Origin: Kribbella amoyensis
GTDB taxonomy: Bacteria > Actinomycetota > Actinomycetes > Propionibacteriales > Kribbellaceae
Direction: 5' to 3'
Assembly (NCBI RefSeq): GCF_007828865.1
Contig: NZ_VIVK01000001.1
Span: 496,001 to 560,000 of the forward strand
DNA length: 64,000 nt
Shown: piece after piece, positions 43,309 through 51,480 of the stretch
Position numbering within the stretch: position 1 is the first letter of the stretch
How the letters are laid out: every line of letters starts with the position of its first letter
Program-made: the position numbers and the translations under genes
The notes under the pieces: generated by a model
Database searches by the model: none
What the model was told of the DNA's origin: nothing
Seen by the model: the letters and a program-made list of their open reading frames with translations, nothing else

Positions 43309-44673
43309 ATGACCGACCGCCCCAACGTGATCGTCTTCTTCACCGACCAGCAACGCTGGGACACCGTCGGCGCGGCCGGCAACCCGCTCGGTCTGACTCC
43401 CAACCTCGACCTGATGTGCCGGCGCGGCACGATGTTCGAGACCGCCTGCACGACGAACCCGGTCTGCGCCCCGGCCCGGGCAGCGCTGCAGACGGGGATG
43501 TACCCGACGAACACCGGGGTCTACCGCAACAGCGTGGTCCTGCCGACCGACGCGCCCACCCTCGGCCGGCTGTTCGGCGCGGCCGGGTACCAGACCGGGT
43601 ACATCGGCAAGTGGCACCTGGCCACCCAGGACCCGGTCCCCCGCGACCAGCAGGCCGGGTACGAGTACTGGCTGGGCGCGAACCTGCTCGAGTTCACCTC
43701 CGACGCGTACCGGACGATCGTGTACGACCGGGACGGCGAGCCCGTGTTCCTGCCCGGGTACCGCCCGGACGCGTTGACGGATGCCGCGATCCGCTTCGTC
43801 AGCAAGGCCTCCACCGAGGACCGGCCGTTCATGCTGTTCCTGTCCCTGATCGAGCCGCATCACCAGAACGAGCTGGACAACTACCCGGCGCCCGAGGTGT
43901 ACGAGGACACGTACAACGGCGCGTGGTTGCCGCCCGACCTCGCCGCGCTCCCCGGCACGGCGCACCAGCACGCGCCCGGGTACTACGGCCAGATCAAGCG
44001 CGTCGACGAGTGCCTCGGGCGACTCCGGGACGCGCTGACCAGCCTCGACCTCACCGACGACACCGTGCTCCTCTACACCTCGGACCACGGCTCCCACTTC
44101 AAGACCAGGAACAACGAGTACAAGCGGTCCCCACACGACGGCTCGATCCGGGTCCCGCTGGTCGTCGAGGGCCCCGGGTACTCCGGTGGGCGACGTGTCG
44201 GTACTCCGGTGAGCACAGTCGACGTAGTACCGACAGTGCTGGACGCGGCCGGCATCGAGCTGCCCGACCACCTCGACGGCGCACCGCTCAACCGGTGGTT
44301 CAAGGGCGAGCAGGACACGTCGGACGGCGTCCTGATCCAGGTGAGCGAGACCGAGGTCGGCCGCGCCCTGCGGACGGAGCGGTGGAAGTACCACGTGCTC
44401 GCACCGGACGCCGGGGACGAACCGGCCGCGGATCGCTATGTGGAGCGGGCGTTGTACGACCTGGCGGCCGACCCGTACGAGCTGGACAACGTGATCGACA
44501 GCCAGGGCCACCAGGAGATCGCCGCCGAACTGCGGGCCCGCCTGGTCCGCCGGATCGAGCAGGTCGAACACCGGACCGTCACGATCGAGCCGTACCCGGA
44601 CCAGCGGCAGCGCGAACGGTACGCCGAGACCACGGTCCGCCGGCGCAAGCTGGACGGCCGGATGCTGGAGTGA
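43309..44673 (+). CDS. Type I sulfatase
   Basis: 454 residues starting MTDRPNVIVFFTDQQRWDT, with the N-terminal metal-binding Asp pair. The formylglycine signature is CAPAR (C-x-P-x-R) in NPVCAPARAAL, about 45-50 residues in; IGKWHLA and TSDHGSHF supply further metal ligands, and the C-terminal subdomain is complete. No signal peptide, so it acts in the cytoplasm on imported substrate. The cysteine must be matured by a formylglycine-generating enzyme not encoded here. AGGAG lies eight bases before the ATG. Last gene of the importer operon. Confidence 0.9.
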   Translation: MTDRPNVIVFFTDQQRWDTVGAAGNPLGLTPNLDLMCRRGTMFETACTTNPVCAPARAALQTGMYPTNTGVYRNSVVLPTDAPTLGRLFGAAGYQTGYIGKWHLATQDPVPRDQQAGYEYWLGANLLEFTSDAYRTIVYDRDGEPVFLPGYRPDALTDAAIRFVSKASTEDRPFMLFLSLIEPHHQNELDNYPAPEVYEDTYNGAWLPPDLAALPGTAHQHAPGYYGQIKRVDECLGRLRDALTSLDLTDDTVLLYTSDHGSHFKTRNNEYKRSPHDGSIRVPLVVEGPGYSGGRRVGTPVSTVDVVPTVLDAAGIELPDHLDGAPLNRWFKGEQDTSDGVLIQVSETEVGRALRTERWKYHVLAPDAGDEPAADRYVERALYDLAADPYELDNVIDSQGHQEIAAELRARLVRRIEQVEHRTVTIEPYPDQRQRERYAETTVRRRKLDGRMLE

Positions 44674-44690
44674 GCCTGCTCCCCTGGGTA

Positions 44691-44705
44691 TCAGGGCAAC
44701 CCTGA
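44691..44705. terminator. Short hairpin after the sulfatase gene
   Basis: TCAGGG, CAA loop, CCCTGA, 18 bases after the sulfatase stop. Weak as a terminator because there is no T-run; it could be an operator. Confidence 0.3.
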
Positions 44706-44846
44706 CGCGTACGCCGAGGAGGTGACCCTGCGGTGTCCGCTGGTACCTCGGAGGCGGTAGCCGAAGTGCCGTCCTCGACCCGACGCGGGACCGGGGGTGG
44801 TTTCACGACGCTGTTCTGGACATCGACCAGGACAGGGAGAACCACC

Positions 44847-45305
44847 ATGAACGCCTTGCTCGTCAGGGGAAACCGGGCCACCCAGTGGCTGGGCACCAAC
44901 AGCGTCGACATCCTCCGGATCAGCCTCGGACTGATCTTCCTCGGCTTCGGCGTGCTGAAGTTCTTCCCCGGCGCCAGCCCGGCCGAGGCGCTGGTGATGC
45001 GTACGATCGACACGCTCACCCTCGGCGTGATCAGCGGACAGGGCGCGGTGGTGCTGACCGCGGTGCTGGAATGCTTCATCGGGCTCACCCTGGTGACCGG
45101 CAAGCTGCTGCGGACCGGGCTGCTGGTGCTCGGGATGTCGCTGGTCGGCATCATGTCGCCGCTGGTGCTGTTCTTCGGGGACCTGTTCCCGGGGACGCCG
45201 ACGCTGGAAGCGCAGTACGTGCTGAAGGACATCGTGCTCGCGGCGGCGGGACTGGTGGTCGCGGCGAAGGCGCTGGCCGCGGCACCGCTGAGGCTGCGCG
45301 CTTGA
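44847..45305 (+). CDS. DoxX-family membrane protein
   Basis: 152 residues with four hydrophobic segments; ILRISLGLIFLGFGVLKFFP is the typical DoxX first helix, and the C-terminus VLKDIVLAAAGLVVAAKAL the last. The ATG at 44847 follows GGGAGAACC; a GTG at 44733 in the same frame with a strong AGGAGGT box would add 38 hydrophilic residues and cannot be excluded. Family linked to redox or thiol-stress membrane complexes; role here unknown. Confidence 0.82.
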   Translation: MNALLVRGNRATQWLGTNSVDILRISLGLIFLGFGVLKFFPGASPAEALVMRTIDTLTLGVISGQGAVVLTAVLECFIGLTLVTGKLLRTGLLVLGMSLVGIMSPLVLFFGDLFPGTPTLEAQYVLKDIVLAAAGLVVAAKALAAAPLRLRA

Positions 45306-45317
45306 GGAGAACTTGGG

Positions 45318-45356
45318 ACGTCCCCGGTCCGGCTTGCTGCCGCGGACCGGGGACGT
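45318..45356. terminator. Bidirectional terminator
   Basis: Perfect 14-base arms, ACGTCCCCGGTCCG (45318-45331) and CGGACCGGGGACGT (45343-45356), between the convergent DoxX and SnoaL-like genes. Confidence 0.8.
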
Positions 45357-45372
45357 TCGGCGCCTCTGCCGA

Positions 45373-45819
45373 CTACGACGTGGCCGGGGTGCCGGCCGGT
45401 TCCGCTCGGACTGCGGCGACCAGATCGTCGAACCGGCCCCGGGCTCGCGCCATCGCGACGTGGTCGAGGTAGTCCCGGGACTCGACGATCAGCCCGTCCC
45501 GGACCCGGAGCACGAAGATGGCCGGGACCCGGAACGCCTGTTCGGTGCCGGCGTACTCGAACTCGGCGACGATCACCTCCGGGTCCGCGGTCTCGTGGAT
45601 CCGGATGTTCTCGGGCCGGAACCGGATCGTGTCCGCGACCTGGGGGCCGACGGCGCCGAAGTGCTCGCGCAACGCGTCCCGGCTGAGCAGCGGCCGATCC
45701 CCACCCGGCGCCATCGGATGCCGGACGTCGGTGCGCTCGGCGTAGAGCTCGGGCAGCGCGGCGTACTCCCGGTCGGCGACACCGTGGACCAGCCGCAGGA
45801 AGACCTCGGTCGGAGTCAT
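45373..45819 (-). CDS. SnoaL-like / NTF2-fold protein
   Basis: 148 residues of the cone-shaped NTF2 fold: TEVFLRLVHGVADREYAALPELYAE at the start, the central RPENIRIHETADPEVIVAEFEY strand pair and the closing FRVPAIFVLRVRDGLIVESRDYLDH. Usually a small-molecule isomerase, cyclase or binding protein; catalytic residues are not predictable. It is divergent from a TetR regulator across a long palindrome and is probably its target. Confidence 0.82.
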   Translation of the reverse strand: MTPTEVFLRLVHGVADREYAALPELYAERTDVRHPMAPGGDRPLLSRDALREHFGAVGPQVADTIRFRPENIRIHETADPEVIVAEFEYAGTEQAFRVPAIFVLRVRDGLIVESRDYLDHVAMARARGRFDDLVAAVRAEPAGTPATS

Positions 45820-45840
45820 CCCGTTCCCCTCTCGACATTA

Positions 45841-45882
45841 AACGAAGTGACGACTCCGAATATATGGAGTCCTCACTTCGTT
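45841..45882. promoter_or_regulatory. TetR operator between divergent genes
   Basis: Arms AACGAAGTGACGACTCC (45841-45857) and GGAGTCCTCACTTCGTT (45866-45882) match at 16 of 17 positions around an AT-rich eight-base centre. It lies 22 bases before the SnoaL-like start and 60 before the TetR start. Confidence 0.8.
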
Positions 45883-45941
45883 CACAACCGGAATCCGTTC
45901 CCCGGCGTCTTCTAGGCTGGTGGGTGACGAAGGAGGGGTCG

Positions 45942-46490
45942 GTGCGAGCTGACGCACGGGACAACCGCGAGCGGATCCTGACCGCGGCGGAGGAGGTTTT
46001 CGGCCGGACGCCGGGCGCCTCCACCGACGAGGTGGCCAAACGGGCCGGGGTGGGGATCGCGACCGTCTTCCGGCACTTCCCGACCAAGGTCGAGCTGCTG
46101 GAAGCCGTCCTGACCCAGCGACTGGAACGCCTGCGGGACCGCGCCCGCGAGCTGGCCGGCTCCGCCGATCCGGGCCGGGCCTTCTACGACTTCTTCGGCC
46201 AGGTGGTGGCCGAGGCGGCGTCCAAGCTGGCGATCGCGGACGCGCTCGGCGCTGCCGGGACAGCGGTCGGCGACGAAGCCCGTCAGGCCGGCGAAGGGAT
46301 GCGGCAGGCCTTCGGCGAGCTGCTCGACCGCGCCCAGGACAGCGGCGCGGTCCGCAAGGACGCCGCCTTCCCCGAGACCTACGCCCTCCTCATCGGCACG
46401 GCCCGCGGCGCAACCGCGGTCGGCCTCGAACCAACCGTCCGCGATCGCCTCCTGGCCCTCGTGTACGACGGCCTCCGGCCGCGCCCGTGA
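45942..46490 (+). CDS. TetR-family transcriptional regulator
   Basis: 182 residues. N-terminal TetR helix-turn-helix (RERILTAAEEVFGRTPGAST through AKRAGVGIATVFRHFPTK) and a ligand-binding helical domain of the small AcrR-like type. The GTG at 45942 was chosen because GGAGG lies five bases upstream; a GTG 18 bases earlier is in frame. It likely represses the divergent SnoaL-like gene and itself through the palindrome. Stop overlaps the next start (GTGA). Confidence 0.9.
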   Translation: MRADARDNRERILTAAEEVFGRTPGASTDEVAKRAGVGIATVFRHFPTKVELLEAVLTQRLERLRDRARELAGSADPGRAFYDFFGQVVAEAASKLAIADALGAAGTAVGDEARQAGEGMRQAFGELLDRAQDSGAVRKDAAFPETYALLIGTARGATAVGLEPTVRDRLLALVYDGLRPRP

Positions 46491-47521
46491 AGCGCTGGCA
46501 CGGCTGGTCGCGCCGGCGTCGGATCGTGCTGGTGATCCTGCTGTTCTTCGTCCTGCTGGTACCACTCCCGCTCGGCGCGTATGCCATGTCGCTGCGGCTC
46601 GCGTACACGGGCGACCCGGCGGCCTCGGCCCAGACCCGGAACCACGACGCCCTCTGGCTCGGTCACGCCTGGGTCGACGGGCGGAAGACGGCAGCCGACG
46701 TGACCGCGCTGGCACGCCGGCTCGACGAGACCGGGATCCGCGACCTCTACGTCCATGCGGGCCCGCTCGAACACGACGGAACGTTGCCCCTGGCCTCGGT
46801 CTCGCCGAAGGCCAGGTGGTTCACCGAGGCGATGCGCGCGGCGGCTCCCGAAGTCCGGGTGCAGGCGTGGCTCGGGGACCGGGTCCAGCCGGCCAAGAAC
46901 CCGGGGATGGACCTGGACGACGCCGCCGTCCGGGACCGGGTGACGGCGTCGTCGGCGGCCGTGCTGGACCAGGGGTTCCAAGGCATCCACTTCGACTTCG
47001 AGCCGGTGCACTCGGGCTCCCCGGGATTCCTCGCCGTACTCGACCAGGTGCACGCGCTGACGTCCGGACGCGGCGTACCGCTGTCGGTCGCGGCCGCGCA
47101 GATCGATCCGCTGTTCCGCGCGAACGCCCTGGCGCTCGCGCTGGCCGGCGAGGGCAAGTGGTGGTCCCAGCAGTACTTCGGCGAGGTGGCTCGCCGGGTC
47201 GAGCAGATCGCGGTGATGTCGTACGACACCGCGATGCCGCTCGAGTCCCTGTACGGCGGCTATGTGGCGAAGCAGACGAAGCTCGCGCTGGAGGTGACCC
47301 CGGCAGAGGTGGACCTGCTGATGGGCCTGCCCGCGTACTGGGAGAGCAACCCGAGCCACTGGGGCCACGCCGAATCCGTCGAGGCCGCCGTCCGCGGTGC
47401 CCGGCTCGGCCTCGGTGACTCGGCCCGGGAGAACTTCGGCCTCGCGCTGTACGTCGACTTCACCGCGACCGAGGCGCACTGGGACGCGTACCGACGGGGT
47501 TGGGTCCGGGCCGGCGGCTGA
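46487..47521 (+). CDS. Membrane-anchored GH18-like protein
   Basis: 344 residues. A basic N-terminus and one hydrophobic segment (about 12-35) make a signal anchor. The outside domain looks like a TIM barrel: WLGHAWVDGRKTAADV at the start, FQGIHFDFEPVHSG near 165-178 (reminiscent of the GH18 DxxDxDxE strand, but with DFE only), and VMSYDTAMP further on. Chitinase-like or deacetylase-like activity is conceivable; the incomplete motif makes it uncertain. Coupled to the TetR gene by a GTGA overlap. Confidence 0.65.
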   Translation: MKRWHGWSRRRRIVLVILLFFVLLVPLPLGAYAMSLRLAYTGDPAASAQTRNHDALWLGHAWVDGRKTAADVTALARRLDETGIRDLYVHAGPLEHDGTLPLASVSPKARWFTEAMRAAAPEVRVQAWLGDRVQPAKNPGMDLDDAAVRDRVTASSAAVLDQGFQGIHFDFEPVHSGSPGFLAVLDQVHALTSGRGVPLSVAAAQIDPLFRANALALALAGEGKWWSQQYFGEVARRVEQIAVMSYDTAMPLESLYGGYVAKQTKLALEVTPAEVDLLMGLPAYWESNPSHWGHAESVEAAVRGARLGLGDSARENFGLALYVDFTATEAHWDAYRRGWVRAGG

Positions 47522-47547
47522 CGGCTGACGGCTCGGACCCGCGTCGG

Positions 47548-47676
47548 TCAGCGGGCCCGTTCGACCCGGCCCTCGTCCCCGACCGGATCGATCGACTCGT
47601 ACACCGCGCCGTCGGCGCCGAAGACCAGGTAGCGGTCGAAGCCTCGGGCGAACCAGCGGTCGTGGGTGACCGCTAA
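47548..47676 (-). pseudogene. Relic of an ABC-F gene 3' end
   Basis: About 43 codons reading AVTHDRWFARGFDRYLVFG and on to GRVERAR and a stop, in frame, differing at only three residues from the C-terminus of the complete ABC-F protein encoded at 49306-50988. At DNA level about nine in ten bases match. Nothing of the rest of the gene remains; the upstream edge coincides with the stop codon of the RibD-C gene. A duplicated and truncated copy. Confidence 0.85.
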
Positions 47677-48215
47677 GCCGCCGCCGGGCGGTACGTGAGC
47701 AGGACGTTCCCGGCCTCGAACGGTCGTGTCCCCAGCAAGGCGAAGTGGGTCAGGTCGATGCCGTCGAGCATCCTGGCGCCGGAGCCGAGCACGATCGGAT
47801 TGACCATCAGCCGCAGTTCGCTGAGCAGCCCGCGCTGGATCAGGCCGGCGACCAGTGACGAACTGCCGAAGATCGCCACGGTGTCCGCGTCGACGGCCGC
47901 GACCTCATCGGGATCGCGCAGGAGCGTGGTGTTGTTCCAGTCCGCGGCCGGCAGGGTGCGCGAGACGACGTACTTGCGGATGCTGTTCATCCGTTGCGCG
48001 ATCCGGTCATCGAACTCCGTCCCCGCCTGCTGCGGCCAGTACTGGATCATGCCGTCGTAGGTGGTCCGGCCGAACAGCAGCGCGTCGACCTCGTCGAGCT
48101 GTGCGAGCGAGAAGTCGGTGAACTCGGGCCCGAAGGTCTGCCACTCGAGTCCGCCCGCGGCGTCCGCGTGGAATCCGTCGAGGCTGACACCGAGGAACGC
48201 GATGAGCTTGCGCAT
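47673..48215 (-). CDS. RibD C-terminal / dihydrofolate-reductase-fold protein
   Basis: 180 residues of the DHFR-like RibD_C family: MRKLIAFLGVSLDGFHA start, LLFGRTTYDGM with the cofactor-binding GRxTY, VVSRTL, and VAIFGSSSLVAGLIQRGLLSELRL, the NADPH loop. A flavin- or pterin-type reductase is inferred; the substrate is unknown. The start at 48215 was chosen over an upstream ATG with no family support. The last codons run straight into the ABC-F relic. Confidence 0.85.
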   Translation of the reverse strand: MRKLIAFLGVSLDGFHADAAGGLEWQTFGPEFTDFSLAQLDEVDALLFGRTTYDGMIQYWPQQAGTEFDDRIAQRMNSIRKYVVSRTLPAADWNNTTLLRDPDEVAAVDADTVAIFGSSSLVAGLIQRGLLSELRLMVNPIVLGSGARMLDGIDLTHFALLGTRPFEAGNVLLTYRPAAA

Positions 48216-48312
48216 GATGAACGTCGTCTCCTTCTCCGCGCACCACCGTGATGCGCGGACAGGTAGACGGCAGCGGCTGCGACGACTCATCGCTCGCGCC
48301 CTGTGAGCTGGG

Positions 48313-49281
48313 TCACAGCACCGGCGGTAGCCCGAACGCCTCGAACAACTCCGGCTCGCCGAACACGGTCAGCTCGGCGATCAGCCCGGCCTCGATCCGG
48401 AGTACGCCGATCCCGAACGCCCGGTACTCCGCCTCGCCCGGCCGGCGCAGGTACGAGGCGACCGCGGGCTGCCGGTTCGCCGCGAACGGCACCATCCGCT
48501 GATGCCCGGGATGCCGGGGCGAGGTGGGATCGAAGCTGTCCAGGTAGACGGCGTGCGCGTCGGCCCGGCCGGACAACCAGAACGCGAACGGCGGCATCGT
48601 GATCCGGACGTCGGTGTACATGAGCGCGGCGACGGCGTCCGCGTCCGACCGCTCGAACGCGTCGATGTACCGGTCGACGAGCTTGCGCTCCTCCTCGGAA
48701 GCTGTGCCGCTCCACTCCGAACGGCGGGCCGGGAGGTTCGCTCGCAACGCCGGGCGGGCTCGCTGGAGTGCGCTGTTGACCGCGGCGACCGACAGCCCCA
48801 ACAGGTCCGCGGTCTCGGCGGCCGGCCAGTCCAGGACGTCCCGCAGGATCAGTACGGCGCGTTGCCGTGGCGGGAGATGCTGGATCGCGGCCAGGAAGGC
48901 CAGCTCGATGGTCTCCCGGCCGATCGTCACCGCATCCGGTTCGTTCGCCGCCGGCGCCGGTGGGTCGAGCAGCGCGTCCGGGAACGGCTGCAGCCACGGC
49001 AGGTCGGGGCGAGGTCCACGGTCCGGGATCGACGGTGACGGCGGCTCGAGATCGAACGGCAGGATCCGCCGCGGCCGGCGGGCGTCCAGGCAGGCGTTGG
49101 TCGCGATCCGGTACAGCCAGGTCCGCACGCTCGACCGGCCCTCGAAGGCGTCCCGAGCCCGCCAGGCCCGCAGGAACGTCTCCTGCACCAGGTCCTCGGC
49201 CTCGTCGAACGAACCGAGCATCCGGTAACAGTGCACCCGCAACTCGTGCCGGTAACGCTCCAGGTCCTGCTCCTCCATCAC
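48313..49281 (-). CDS. ECF sigma factor with SnoaL-like C-terminal domain
   Basis: 322 residues. Sigma region 2 (LRVHCYRMLGSFDEAEDLVQETFL with WRARDAF), region 4 (AIQHLPPRQRAVLILRDVLDWPAAETADLLGLSVAAVNSAL), then a C-terminal NTF2/SnoaL-type domain of about 120 residues that replaces a separate anti-sigma factor in this class (SigG/SigJ-like ECFs). It lies 97 bases upstream of the RibD-C gene on the same strand; the pairing with a small reductase or YCII-type gene is common. Confidence 0.9.
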   Translation of the reverse strand: MMEEQDLERYRHELRVHCYRMLGSFDEAEDLVQETFLRAWRARDAFEGRSSVRTWLYRIATNACLDARRPRRILPFDLEPPSPSIPDRGPRPDLPWLQPFPDALLDPPAPAANEPDAVTIGRETIELAFLAAIQHLPPRQRAVLILRDVLDWPAAETADLLGLSVAAVNSALQRARPALRANLPARRSEWSGTASEEERKLVDRYIDAFERSDADAVAALMYTDVRITMPPFAFWLSGRADAHAVYLDSFDPTSPRHPGHQRMVPFAANRQPAVASYLRRPGEAEYRAFGIGVLRIEAGLIAELTVFGEPELFEAFGLPPVL

Positions 49282-49305
49282 GGCCGAAAGCCTAGGGATC
49301 AGGAC

Positions 49306-50988
49306 CTAGCGCGCGCGTTCGACCCGGCCCTCGTCCCAGACCGGGTCGGTCGACTCGTAGACCGAGCCGTCGGCGCCGAAGACCAGGTAGCGGTCGAAGC
49401 CGCGGGCGAACCAGCGATCGTGGGTGACCGCCAGGACGGTGCCGGCGAAGGCGTCCAGGCCTTCCTCCAGTGCTTCGGCGGACTCGACGTCGAGGTTGTC
49501 GGTCGGCTCGTCGAGCAGCAGCAGGGTCGCGCCGGACAACTCCAGCAGCAGGATCTGGAACCGCGCCTGCTGACCACCCGACAGGCTGTCGAAGGTCTGC
49601 TCGGCCGCGTGCGCCAGCTCGTACCGGTCGAGCTTGCGGGACGCCAGTTCGCGGCCCATCCCCTCCCGGTGGTCGTCGCCGCGATGCAGGATCTCCAGCA
49701 ACGTCCGGCCGGCCAGCTCCGGGTGCTCGTGCGTCTGCGCGAACCAGCCCGGCCGGACCCGGGCGCCCAGCTTGGCGTTGCCGGTGTGCGCGACCGGCGG
49801 GATCTCCACCTCGCCGACCGGCTGGTGCTCGATGTCCGGGTCGGACCCGCCGTTCGCGAGCAGCCGGAGGAAGTGCGACTTGCCCGAACCGTTCGACCCG
49901 AGCACGGCCACGCGTTCGCCGTACCAGACCTCGAGGTCGAACGGCTTCATCAGACCGGTCAGCTCGACCTCGGTACAGACCACCGCGCGCTTGCCGGTCC
50001 GGCCGCCGGTGAGCCGCATGCTGACCTTCTGCTCGCGCGGGATCGCCTCCGGCGGACCGGCCTCCTCGAACTTGCGCAACCGGGTCTGCGCCGCCCGGTA
50101 CCGCGACGCCATGTCGGAGTTGTAGGCCGCCTTCTGCTTGTACATCAGCATCTGCGCGCGGAGCTTGGCGTGCTCCTCGTCCCAGCGTTTGCGCAGCTCC
50201 TCGAACCGCTCGAACCGGTGCTCGCGGGCCTCGTGGTACGTCCGGAAGCCGCCGCCGTGGGTCCACGCGGTGTTGCCGGCGGCCCCTAGTTCGACGGTGA
50301 CGATCCGGGTCGCGGTGTTGGCGAGGAGTTCGCGGTCGTGGCTGATGTAGAGCACGGTCTTCTGGGTCGCGTTCAGCTGCTCCTCGAGCCAGCGCTTGCC
50401 GGGGACGTCGAGGTAGTTGTCCGGCTCGTCCAGCATCAGGACCTCGTCCGGTCCACGCAGCAACGCCTCCAGGACGAGCCGCTTCTGCTCACCACCGGAC
50501 AGCGTCTTCACTTCGCGCCAGCGGCACCGGTCGAACGGTACGCCGAGGGCGGCCGTCGTACAGACGTCCCAGAGCACCTCCGCGTCGTACCCGCCGACCT
50601 CGCCCCAGTCGGCGACGGCCTGGGCGTACCGCAGCTGGGTCTTCTCGTCGTCGGCCTCCATCATCGCCAGCTCGGCCTTGTCCAGCTTGGCGGCGGCGTC
50701 CTGGATCGGCTGCGGCGCGACCCCGAGCAACAGGTCACGGACCGTGGAGGAGTCGCGGACGGACCCGACGAACTGCCGCATCACGCCCAGCCCGCCGGAC
50801 CGGCCGATACTGCCGGCCTGCGGTTTCAGGTCGCCGGCGATGATCCTGGTCAGCGTGGTCTTGCCCGACCCGTTCGCGCCGACCAGGGCGACCTTGGCCC
50901 CGTCGCCGACGCGGAACGTGACGTCGTCCAGCAACACCCGCCCGTCCGGCAACTCGAATCCGATCCCGGCGACGTCCACGTGACCCAT
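49306..50988 (-). CDS. ABC-F family ATPase
   Basis: 560 residues with two ATP-binding cassettes and no membrane segments. Cassette 1: GANGSGKTT, LSGGEQKRL, VLMLDEPDNYLD. Cassette 2: GSNGSGKSH, LSGGQQARF, LLLLDEPTDNLD. The linker between them (HEAREHRFERFEELRKRWDE) is the P-site-tRNA-interaction region of ribosome-associated ABC-F proteins. It may be a translation factor or an antibiotic-resistance protector; residues alone do not decide. Its 3' end is partly duplicated at 47548. Confidence 0.92.
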   Translation of the reverse strand: MGHVDVAGIGFELPDGRVLLDDVTFRVGDGAKVALVGANGSGKTTLTRIIAGDLKPQAGSIGRSGGLGVMRQFVGSVRDSSTVRDLLLGVAPQPIQDAAAKLDKAELAMMEADDEKTQLRYAQAVADWGEVGGYDAEVLWDVCTTAALGVPFDRCRWREVKTLSGGEQKRLVLEALLRGPDEVLMLDEPDNYLDVPGKRWLEEQLNATQKTVLYISHDRELLANTATRIVTVELGAAGNTAWTHGGGFRTYHEAREHRFERFEELRKRWDEEHAKLRAQMLMYKQKAAYNSDMASRYRAAQTRLRKFEEAGPPEAIPREQKVSMRLTGGRTGKRAVVCTEVELTGLMKPFDLEVWYGERVAVLGSNGSGKSHFLRLLANGGSDPDIEHQPVGEVEIPPVAHTGNAKLGARVRPGWFAQTHEHPELAGRTLLEILHRGDDHREGMGRELASRKLDRYELAHAAEQTFDSLSGGQQARFQILLLELSGATLLLLDEPTDNLDVESAEALEEGLDAFAGTVLAVTHDRWFARGFDRYLVFGADGSVYESTDPVWDEGRVERAR

Positions 50989-51060
50989 GTCCCCCAGTCT
51001 GACCGGCGCACCCGGACACCGCGAACCGTTATCGTCTTCCGCGAGGCACTAAGGAGCTTG

Positions 51061-51480
51061 ATGAACGACGAGCCGGTCCGGTACGAGACCGTCGAGGCGG
51101 AGCTGCAACGCCTGATCGACCGCCTGTACCAAGCCGACGAAACCACCGTCCGGACCGAGGCGGCCCGTCTGCATGCCCTCGCCGACCAGGTCGAGGACGA
51201 AGCCGGCCGCGAACGAGCCCACCGCCGCGCGAACCAGCTCCCCCGCCTCCTCGCCGGACCACGGGTCGCGACCAGCGAACAGTTCCGCCAGGCTCAGCAA
51301 CTCCTCGATCAGGCCCTCAACAGCACCGGTACGCCCCAGCAGCGGCTCGCCGAGGTCGAGGCGAGCATGGACCGGATCGGGCAGCTCGCGGACGACGCTC
51401 CCGGCGCCGAGGCCGGCGCGATCCGCCGGATGACCAGCACCCTGCTCCGGCTGGCCGACCACCTGGAGGCGTCGCGGTGA
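51061..51480 (+). CDS. Helical protein of unknown function, partner of the metallopeptidase-like gene
   Basis: 139 residues, mostly helical, acidic and basic residues in heptad-like spacing (VEAELQRLIDRLYQADE; QFRQAQQLLDQALNS), no signal peptide or known motif. A good AGGAG box lies six bases before the ATG. Its stop overlaps the start of the HExxH protein (GTGA), so the two are made together. I do not recognise the family. Confidence 0.7.
   Translation: MNDEPVRYETVEAELQRLIDRLYQADETTVRTEAARLHALADQVEDEAGRERAHRRANQLPRLLAGPRVATSEQFRQAQQLLDQALNSTGTPQQRLAEVEASMDRIGQLADDAPGAEAGAIRRMTSTLLRLADHLEASR

Noticed and set aside
39231-44673. The ABC importer as the missing MurNAc uptake system
   Set aside because: It is 7 kb away across unrelated genes on the other strand, has its own LacI regulator and operator, and is coupled to a sulfatase.
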